Shown here: positions 1 through 5,018 of the stretch, in pieces
Numbering within the stretch: the first letter of the stretch is position 1
Layout of the letters: each line of letters begins with the position of its first letter
NCBI GenBank assembly: GCA_946480655.1
Contig: CAMLKN010000112.1
Location: forward strand, 1-7,255
DNA from: an uncultured Devosia sp.
Lineage (GTDB): Bacteria; Pseudomonadota; Alphaproteobacteria; Rhizobiales; Devosiaceae
Direction: 5' to 3'
Length of the DNA: 7,255 bases
The notes under the pieces: model-generated
What the model was told of the DNA's origin: nothing
Databases searched by the model: none
Seen by the model: only the letters and a program-made list of their open reading frames with translations
Position numbers and translations under genes: made by a program

Positions 1-416
1 TCACACGCCTCGGCCGCCCCTCCATCTGCCATTGCCGCATGTGCCAGAAGGCCTTCGGCGGCTTTTTCGGCCCGTTGGTGACGGCACACAATGCGGTCTG
101 GACCCGCGGCGAACCCAAGTGGTTCCAATCGTCCAACGCCGCCCGCCGCGCCTTTTGCGGCGATTGCGGCACGCCGCTCGCCTACGAGACGCGCTACGGG
201 CTCGAACTGGCCATCGGCGCTTTCGATGACCCCACGGTTGCCGCGCCGGTCATCCAGGTCAATCTCAATGATCGGCTGCCCTTCTTTGCCGGTCTCTCGA
301 CACTGCCTGAGCGCACCGAAGTCAGCGACGAATGGCGCGACTTCATGGCCGGCATTCATTCCAACCAGCACCCGGACCACGACACGACCGACTGGCCACC
401 CCGGGAGGAAACCTGA
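1..416 (+). CDS. GFA/CENP-V family zinc-binding protein (5' end outside window)
   Basis: This is the C-terminal 137 residues of a small GFA-family protein (the family named after glutathione-dependent formaldehyde-activating enzyme and centromere protein V). The reading frame is open from base 3 and the true start lies upstream. The zinc signatures are visible: ICHCRMCQK at bases 27-53, then FCGDCGTPL near 150-177. The usual N-terminal Cys-X-Cys of the fold would lie before the window. The end of the protein carries HPDHDTTDWP, nearly repeated in the next gene. The stop codon TGA at 414-416 overlaps the ATG of that gene by one base (TGATG), so the two are probably translationally coupled. Only a few family members have a demonstrated glutathione or formaldehyde role, so the substrate is unknown. 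The family call is firm; the function is not. Confidence 0.88.
   Translation, partial: TRLGRPSICHCRMCQKAFGGFFGPLVTAHNAVWTRGEPKWFQSSNAARRAFCGDCGTPLAYETRYGLELAIGAFDDPTVAAPVIQVNLNDRLPFFAGLSTLPERTEVSDEWRDFMAGIHSNQHPDHDTTDWPPREET
403..410 (+). promoter_or_regulatory. Strong ribosome binding site for second GFA gene
   Basis: GGGAGGAA lies five bases before the ATG at 416 and inside the last codons of the upstream GFA gene. It fixes the start of the second gene at 416. The same frame is open back to an ATG at 332, but that ATG has no comparable site and would add residues unlike the family. Confidence 0.7.
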
Positions 417-913
417 TGGATCGCTACGAGATGGAAGTCAGCGGCGGCTGCCAGTGCGGCGCGGTGCGCTACCACGCCACCGAGATGATGGACAATTCCC
501 ACATCTGCCACTGCCGCATGTGCCAGAAGGCCGTCGGCAATATCTTTGCGGCGCTGGTGGCCGCCCCGCGCGAGGCCATCACCTGGACACGCGGCACCCC
601 CGCGCGTTTCCGCAGTTCCGATCACGTCGATCGCGGCTTCTGCGCCCAATGCGGAACCCCGCTCTTTTACGACGACACGACGGGGGACCGGGTCAATTTC
701 ACCATCGGCTCGCTCGACCATCCCGAACTCTTCCCGCCCCATGCCAATACCGGCAATGAGAGCCGCGTCCCCTGGTTCGACACATTGCCGACGATCGAAC
801 ATGGCGGTGCCACCGAAGACCCCAGCCGTGAGGCCTGGTGGAGCGCGATCAAGGCCAGTAACCACCAGCATCCGGACCACGACACCGACGTCTGGCCGCA
901 AAAGCAGCAGTAA
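416..913 (+). CDS. GFA/CENP-V family zinc-binding protein
   Basis: This is a complete 165-residue GFA-family protein. The cysteines expected for the zinc sites are all present: C12 and C14 (GGCQCGAVRY), C31, C33 and C36 (ICHCRMCQK), and C76 and C79 (FCAQCGTPLFY). It is presumably a soluble cytoplasmic protein, since no signal peptide or membrane segment is seen. It is a clear paralogue of the truncated gene before it. They share the CHCRMCQK core, a WTRG segment, CxxCGTPL and a histidine/aspartate-rich tail (HQHPDHDTDVWP here). The family name refers to glutathione-dependent formaldehyde activation, but most members are uncharacterised, so no reaction is assigned. cimA follows after 20 bases on the same strand, which allows co-transcription. 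The start at 416 is supported by a strong ribosome site and a one-base overlap with the upstream stop. Confidence 0.92.
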   Translation: MDRYEMEVSGGCQCGAVRYHATEMMDNSHICHCRMCQKAVGNIFAALVAAPREAITWTRGTPARFRSSDHVDRGFCAQCGTPLFYDDTTGDRVNFTIGSLDHPELFPPHANTGNESRVPWFDTLPTIEHGGATEDPSREAWWSAIKASNHQHPDHDTDVWPQKQQ

Positions 914-933
914 TCCGAGTTAGGCCCCAAGCC

Positions 934-2568
934 ATGTCCCGCGAACGCCTCTACCTCTTCGACACCACCCTGCGCGACGGTGCCCAGACCGCCGGCATCG
1001 AATTCTCGCTCGAGGACAAGATCGCCATTGCGCGCATGCTCGAAGAGCTTGGTGTCGACTATGTCGAGGGTGGCTATCCCGGAGCCAATCCCGTGGACAC
1101 GGCCTTTTTCGAGAAGAAGCAGACAACGAAGGCCAAATTCACTGCGTTCGGCATGACCAAGCGGGCAGGGCGCTCCGCCGCCAATGATCCGGGCGTGCAG
1201 GGCCTCGTCAATTCTGCCGCCGACGCCACCTGTTTTGTGGCCAAGGCCTGGGACTACCAGGTGGAACTGGCGCTGGGCTCGACCACCGGCGAGCATCTCG
1301 AAGGTCTGTCCGATACGGTCCGCACCGCCGCTTCCGCCGGCAAGGAAGTGCTGATCGATCTCGAACATTTCTTCGATGGCTACAAGGCCAACCGCACCTA
1401 CGCGCTGGCCTGCGTCCAGGCGGCGCTGGAGGCCGGCGCCCGCTGGGTTGTCCTCTGCGACACCAATGGCGGCACCATGCCCTCCGAGGTGAGCGAGATT
1501 GTCAGGGACGTCATGACCATCGCCCCGGGCGACCGGTTGGGCATCCATCCGCATGACGATACCGGCCAGGCCGTCGCCAACGCACTGGCGGCGGTGGAAG
1601 CCGGCGTGCGCCAGATCCAGGGCACGCTCAATGGCCTGGGCGAGCGCTGCGGCAATGCCAATCTTGTCACATTGATTCCAACTCTGGTTCTAAAGCCTTA
1701 TTATGCCGAGCGTTTCGAGACTGGTGTGACGCCGGCCCAGCTTGCCAACCTGACCCACATTTCCCGCGCCTTCGACGATCGGCTCAACCGCGCACCGGCC
1801 CGCCAGGCGCCCTATGTCGGGGCTTCGGCCTTTGCCACCAAGGCCGGTATTCATGCTTCTGCGCTGCTCAAGGATTTTTCCACCTACGAGCATGTGCCGC
1901 CCGAAAGCGTCGGCAATGAGCGCTCCATCATGGTCAGCCAACAGGCCGGCAAGTCGAACCTGCTGACGGCGCTGGCGCGGCACAAGATCGTGCTTGGCAA
2001 GGATGATCCGCGTCTGGAAAGGCTGCTGGCCACGGTCAAGGAGCGCGAAGCCCGCGGCTATTCCTATGATGGCGCCGATGCCTCCTTCGCCGTGCTGGCC
2101 CGCCGCGTCCTTGGCACGCTGCCCGATTTCTTCGATGTCGAGCACTATCGCGCCATGGTCGAGCGCCGGCACAATGCCCTGGGCGACGAGGTCACCGTCA
2201 CGGAGGCTGTGGTCAAGATCCGGGTCGATGGCGAATTGCTGATGTCGGTGGCCGAGGGCAATGGCCCGGTCAATGCCCTCGATCAGGCCCTGCGCAAGGA
2301 CCTGGGCAAGTTTTCGTCCCGTATCGAGGACCTCGAACTGGTCGACTTCAAGGTGCGTATCCTGGACGGCGGCACGGGCGCGGTCACCCGTGTACTGGTC
2401 GAAAGCCGCGATGCCAGCGGCGAGCGCTGGAGCACCATCGGGGTCTCGTCCAACATCATTGATGCGTCCTTTGAAGCTCTGTATGAATCAATCACATACA
2501 AGCTGTTGAAGACTGAAGCGGTTCAGGATTCGGCAGTGGGGGAAATCACCAGCCGGGCAACCGGCTGA
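934..2568 (+). CDS. cimA: Citramalate synthase (CimA type)
   Basis: This 544-residue protein belongs to the isopropylmalate/homocitrate/citramalate synthase family. CimA enzymes condense acetyl-CoA with pyruvate to (R)-citramalate, the first step of the threonine-independent isoleucine route in the cytoplasm. The N-terminal HMGL-like TIM barrel (about residues 5-270) shows FDTTLRDGAQ at 9-18, with Asp10 the expected metal ligand. It also shows HPHDDTGQAVAN from 205, where His205 and His207 are metal ligands, and GLGERCGNANL at 234-244. A linker domain follows. A C-terminal LeuA-type regulatory domain (about 397-530, containing GNGPVNALDQALR) is typical of feedback control by a branched-chain product. 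The FDTTLRDGAQTAGI N-terminus and the overall length fit CimA better than LeuA or homocitrate synthase. The ATG at 934 puts the catalytic motif at the usual distance from the N-terminus; a weak AGG lies nine bases upstream. It sits 20 bp after the GFA gene and about 23 bp before the LysM gene. Confidence 0.93.
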   Translation: MSRERLYLFDTTLRDGAQTAGIEFSLEDKIAIARMLEELGVDYVEGGYPGANPVDTAFFEKKQTTKAKFTAFGMTKRAGRSAANDPGVQGLVNSAADATCFVAKAWDYQVELALGSTTGEHLEGLSDTVRTAASAGKEVLIDLEHFFDGYKANRTYALACVQAALEAGARWVVLCDTNGGTMPSEVSEIVRDVMTIAPGDRLGIHPHDDTGQAVANALAAVEAGVRQIQGTLNGLGERCGNANLVTLIPTLVLKPYYAERFETGVTPAQLANLTHISRAFDDRLNRAPARQAPYVGASAFATKAGIHASALLKDFSTYEHVPPESVGNERSIMVSQQAGKSNLLTALARHKIVLGKDDPRLERLLATVKEREARGYSYDGADASFAVLARRVLGTLPDFFDVEHYRAMVERRHNALGDEVTVTEAVVKIRVDGELLMSVAEGNGPVNALDQALRKDLGKFSSRIEDLELVDFKVRILDGGTGAVTRVLVESRDASGERWSTIGVSSNIIDASFEALYESITYKLLKTEAVQDSAVGEITSRATG

Positions 2569-2580
2569 TCGCTCATCATC

Positions 2581-2587
2581 GGGAGGG
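2581..2587 (+). promoter_or_regulatory. Ribosome binding site pointing to a CTG start
   Basis: GGGAGGG is a near-consensus Shine-Dalgarno sequence in the short gap after cimA. The only start-like codon at correct spacing in the open downstream frame is the CTG at 2592, with five bases between GGAGG and CTG. The first ATG in that frame is 126 bases further on, at 2718, and has no such site. This site therefore decides the start of the LysM gene. Confidence 0.6.
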
Positions 2588-2591
2588 CAAA

Positions 2592-4544
2592 CTGGCCGAA
2601 ACCGCTCCGAAACGACCTCTGGCTCTGACAATCGGGGCAGCGGCAGTTACTCTTCTCGTCATTCTCGGCGTTCTTTCCGGTCCGTCGATCGTCTCCTGTT
2701 TCAACAGTGCCGATGGCATGGGCCAGTGCCTGCGCGGCAAGATGACCGAAGTCGGGCTCATCCCCGCTGCCCCGGCGCCCGCCGTGGCCGAGGTCGAGGA
2801 GGCGGAGCCCGAGGCTGTCGCCGTGGTCGAGGAAGCCGTGCCGGCCGAGCCCGCGCTCGACGTGACCCCGCCTGCGGAGGCGGCCGTCGATGTCGACGAA
2901 GTCGTGGCCGCCACCTTCGGTCTTCTGCGCGCCGAGCCCGATGGTTCGGTGGTCATTGCCGGCTCTGGCCGGCCGGGCAGCAAGGTCGAGGTCTTCGCCA
3001 ATGGAGAATTGCTCGGCACCGTCGAGGTAGAATCGACCGGCGATTGGGTTTTTGTGCCGGAGGCGCCCCTGCCGCCGGGTGGGCTCGAAATTACCCTGGG
3101 CGAGGAGGGCAAGGACGGCACGGCTGAAGATTCCTTCATCGTCGTCATCAACGAGGACAAGACCAGCCAGCCGCTGGTTGTTGCCAGCAAGCCGGGCGAA
3201 GCCAGCGAAGTCCTGCAGGGCCTGACTGCGCCCACGACGGTTGCCGCTGCTCCCGAAACAACCGAGACCCCGGCTCCGGCCGAGACGCCAGCCATGGCCG
3301 CCGCACCCGAGGCCGCGGTGGAACCCCCGGCGACCGAGGAGCCCATTGCCGTGGCAGCCGGCACAGAACCGGCTGCCCCCGAGGCAGCGGCCGAACCCGC
3401 CGCAGAACCTGCCACGGAAGTGGCTGATGCCCCCGATGCTGCCGCGACCGAACCGGCAACCGAAGAGCCGATGGCCATGGCATCGGCCCCGGAACCGGCC
3501 ACTACCGAGCCTGCCCCCGAAGCCGGCGCCATGGCTCCCGCGAGCGAGCCGGCAGCCGCAACGGACGCGACCCCAGCCGAACCGGCAGCGGCGACGTCTG
3601 TTCCGGCCGAACCCGCCGCCCCGGCGCTTGCCGACGTCGCGCCCACCATCGACGCCATTGAGATCGAGACCGATCGCACCTTCTTTGCCGGTGCCGGCCC
3701 CGATGGTGGGATCATCCGTCTCTATGTCGACGACGCCTTCGTCGCCGATGCTCCGGTCGAAGGCGGTCGCTGGCTGGTGGAAGCCGGTCCGGTGCTCGAC
3801 AAGCCAAGCCAGCGTGTCCGCGTCGACCTCCTGCAGCCGGACTCGGCCGAGGTGATCGCGCGCGCCGAGGTCGATTTCGTGGTCGATGTGCCCGAGGTCG
3901 AGCAGCCTGTGACCGTAGCCGAGGCCCCGGCCGCCGAGCCGGTAGCCCCAGCCGAACCCGCGACCCCGGCTGAGCCGGCCGCTGCGACCGAGCCTGCCGC
4001 GTCCACCGAACCGGCCGCTCCGGCACCGGCAGTCGAGCCCGCCCAGGCTACGGAACCCGCCGCTGAACCTGCCCCCGCCGCGCCGGCCGAGCAGCCCGCG
4101 GCCGAGCCGGTGGCAACAGCCGAGGCCGAGCCCGCTCCCGAAACGGCTGACACAACCGCGGCTCCTGCCGAACCGGCGGCGCCAGTCGCGGTTGCCGAGG
4201 CGCCCGCCGCCGAACCCGCACCTGCTGCTGAACCGGCCCCGGCTGCAGATGAACCTGCTGTCGAGGTGGCTGCCGCGCCTGAACCCGCACCCGCGACACC
4301 CGCCGAACCGGAAGTGCCCACCATGGTCGCCGTTTCGCTGGGCGACCCGGAGGCCCAGCGCTTTGTCTCCGGCAAGGCCATCATCCGCCGCGGCGACAAT
4401 CTGTGGACCATTGCCCGCCGCGTCTATGGCGAGGGGCTCAAATACACCACGATCTACGAGGCCAATACCGGCCAGATCCGCAATCCCAATCGCATCTATC
4501 CAGGCCAGGTCTTCGACCTGCCAGAGGGTGCGGCGGGGCAATAA
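2592..4544 (+). CDS. Membrane-anchored Ig-like/LysM peptidoglycan-binding protein, probable CTG start
   Basis: This predicted 650-residue envelope protein has a clear order of parts (numbering from the CTG at 2592). A short basic N-terminus (AETAPKRP) and one hydrophobic segment, about residues 10-33, form a signal anchor. Then comes CFNSADGMGQCLRGKM, with two cysteines close together. Ig-like beta domain 1 lies at about 104-186 (VVIAGSGRPGSKVEVFANGE), followed by an Ala/Pro/Glu-rich linker. Ig-like domain 2 lies at about 349-433, followed by a second such linker. A C-terminal LysM domain at about 594-646 (RRGDNLWTIARRVYGEG to YPGQVFDLP) should bind peptidoglycan glycan. Proteins of this layout are common in Hyphomicrobiales, but I know of no assigned enzyme activity. 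The frame has no ATG, GTG or TTG between the stop at 2514 and the ATG at 2718. Starting at 2718 would delete the membrane anchor, so I chose CTG. A sequencing error or small frameshift near the start is the alternative. It is probably co-transcribed with cimA. Confidence 0.85.
   Translation: MAETAPKRPLALTIGAAAVTLLVILGVLSGPSIVSCFNSADGMGQCLRGKMTEVGLIPAAPAPAVAEVEEAEPEAVAVVEEAVPAEPALDVTPPAEAAVDVDEVVAATFGLLRAEPDGSVVIAGSGRPGSKVEVFANGELLGTVEVESTGDWVFVPEAPLPPGGLEITLGEEGKDGTAEDSFIVVINEDKTSQPLVVASKPGEASEVLQGLTAPTTVAAAPETTETPAPAETPAMAAAPEAAVEPPATEEPIAVAAGTEPAAPEAAAEPAAEPATEVADAPDAAATEPATEEPMAMASAPEPATTEPAPEAGAMAPASEPAAATDATPAEPAAATSVPAEPAAPALADVAPTIDAIEIETDRTFFAGAGPDGGIIRLYVDDAFVADAPVEGGRWLVEAGPVLDKPSQRVRVDLLQPDSAEVIARAEVDFVVDVPEVEQPVTVAEAPAAEPVAPAEPATPAEPAAATEPAASTEPAAPAPAVEPAQATEPAAEPAPAAPAEQPAAEPVATAEAEPAPETADTTAAPAEPAAPVAVAEAPAAEPAPAAEPAPAADEPAVEVAAAPEPAPATPAEPEVPTMVAVSLGDPEAQRFVSGKAIIRRGDNLWTIARRVYGEGLKYTTIYEANTGQIRNPNRIYPGQVFDLPEGAAGQ
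3240..3640 (+). repeat. Ala/Pro/Glu-rich low-complexity coding repeat, first linker
   Basis: Within the LysM gene this stretch encodes degenerate short units such as AEPA, TEPA and APEA. It contains almost no hydrophobic or aromatic residues and has many GCC, CCG and GAA/GAG codons. It separates Ig-like domain 1 from domain 2 and is expected to be extended and unstructured. The codon bias leaves other frames on both strands open, which produces spurious long open frames here. Confidence 0.75.
3895..4318 (+). repeat. Ala/Pro/Glu-rich low-complexity coding repeat, second linker
   Basis: This second PAE-rich block lies between Ig-like domain 2 and the LysM domain. It contains more than a dozen Glu-Pro dipeptides in xEPA-type units (AEPA, TEPA, VEPA). 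The period is irregular, so it is a degenerate repeat and not an exact tandem array. It probably acts as a spacer that lets the LysM domain reach peptidoglycan. Such repeats are prone to length change by recombination or slippage. Confidence 0.75.
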
Positions 4545-4550
4545 CGACGA

Positions 4551-4590
4551 AAAAGAACGGCGCCCGCGGGCGCCGTTCCTCTTTCTCCTA
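4551..4590 (+). terminator. Rho-independent-type terminator after the LysM gene
   Basis: A perfect 24-base palindrome at 4555-4578 (GAACGGCGCCCG followed directly by its reverse complement) starts ten bases after the LysM stop codon. It would form a very GC-rich stem. On the plus strand it is followed by a pyrimidine tract (CCTCTTTCTCC) and not a pure T-run. On the minus strand it is followed by five T residues (AAAAA at 4550-4554). It therefore ends the cimA-LysM transcript and could act in both directions, although no minus-strand gene needing it is seen here. Confidence 0.75.
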
Positions 4591-4619
4591 TTGATTTTCG
4601 AGGCCTCAGGGCCCATGTT
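4591..4619 (+). promoter_or_regulatory. Weak candidate promoter for the arsR-exporter unit
   Basis: TTGATT at 4591-4596 and CATGTT at 4614-4619 are separated by 17 bases. The first resembles a -35 element; the second matches a -10 element only weakly. It lies just after the terminator and before the regulator, where a promoter is expected. The call rests mainly on position. Confidence 0.25.
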
Positions 4620-4632
4620 CCATCGCAATTCA

Positions 4633-4649
4633 CCGATTAACGTTATCGG
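4633..4649 (+). promoter_or_regulatory. Candidate operator dyad upstream of arsR-family gene
   Basis: CCGATTAACGTTATCGG is an imperfect 17-base dyad. It has perfect five-base arms (CCGAT and ATCGG) around a seven-base AT-rich centre. It lies 49 bases before the ATG of the regulator and just downstream of the weak candidate promoter, so a bound repressor would block transcription start or escape. ArsR/SmtB-type repressors bind dyads and usually control their own operon. Binding here is inferred, not shown. Confidence 0.4.
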
Positions 4650-4697
4650 GCTTGCCGGCGGGCGCCCACAGCGGTGAAGAGCCAACGAGTTTGTCTC

Positions 4698-5018
4698 ATG
4701 CATGACGACGACATTGCCAATATCATGCGCGCCCTGGGCCATCCCGTTCGGCTCGAAATTTTGCGCATCATGGCGACCCAGCAGCAGGGCCAATGCTGCT
4801 GCGGGGATGTGACCGAAAGCCTGCCACTGGCCCAGTCCACCGTCAGCCAGCACATCAAGGTGCTGCACGACGCCGGCCTCATCGAGCGCAAGCCGCATGG
4901 CACGCGCAACCGCTATTGCATCCGTCAGGATCGCTTCGCCGAACTCAGCGCCGCCTTTGGCGGCCTCCTCAAGGGGCTGGCGCCCGTCGCCGCCAACAAG
5001 GATACGGAACCCGCCTGA
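4698..5018 (+). CDS. ArsR/SmtB-family winged-helix transcriptional regulator
   Basis: This small 106-residue DNA-binding protein has an N-terminal helix (DIANIMRALGHPVRLEILRIM) typical of ArsR regulators. The recognition helix region is PLAQSTVSQHIKVLHDAGLI (about 43-62), and the wing follows (ERKPHGTRNRYCI). Three consecutive cysteines, C33-C35 in QCCCGDV, precede it at the position where ArsR-type sensors carry ELCVCDL metal ligands, but the spacing differs. C74 is also present. Metal, arsenite or thiol-redox sensing is plausible but unproven. The family normally represses its own operon until the ligand binds. An in-frame GTG at 4674 would add eight residues (MKSQRVCL). I prefer the ATG at 4698 because it fits the family length, although neither start has a good ribosome site. 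The stop overlaps the exporter ATG by one base, so the exporter is the likely target. Confidence 0.9.
   Translation: MHDDDIANIMRALGHPVRLEILRIMATQQQGQCCCGDVTESLPLAQSTVSQHIKVLHDAGLIERKPHGTRNRYCIRQDRFAELSAAFGGLLKGLAPVAANKDTEPA

Noticed and set aside
332..415. Upstream ATG at 332 as the start of the second GFA protein
   Set aside because: It would add 28 residues that overlap the first GFA gene and do not resemble the family, and the strong ribosome site points to 416.
667..1554. Minus-strand open frame of 295 codons opposite the second GFA gene and cimA
   Set aside because: It spans two genes with clear conserved motifs on the plus strand and encodes nothing recognisable.
4697..4704. CATGCATG palindrome at the regulator start
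   Set aside because: It is short and explained by the start codon and second codon; there is no support for a binding site.
4793..5017. ATG at 4793 as the start of the ABC exporter
   Set aside because: The added 75 residues are an Arg/Pro/Gln-rich out-of-frame reading of the regulator gene. The ATG at 5018 fits the stop-start overlap and the family N-terminus.
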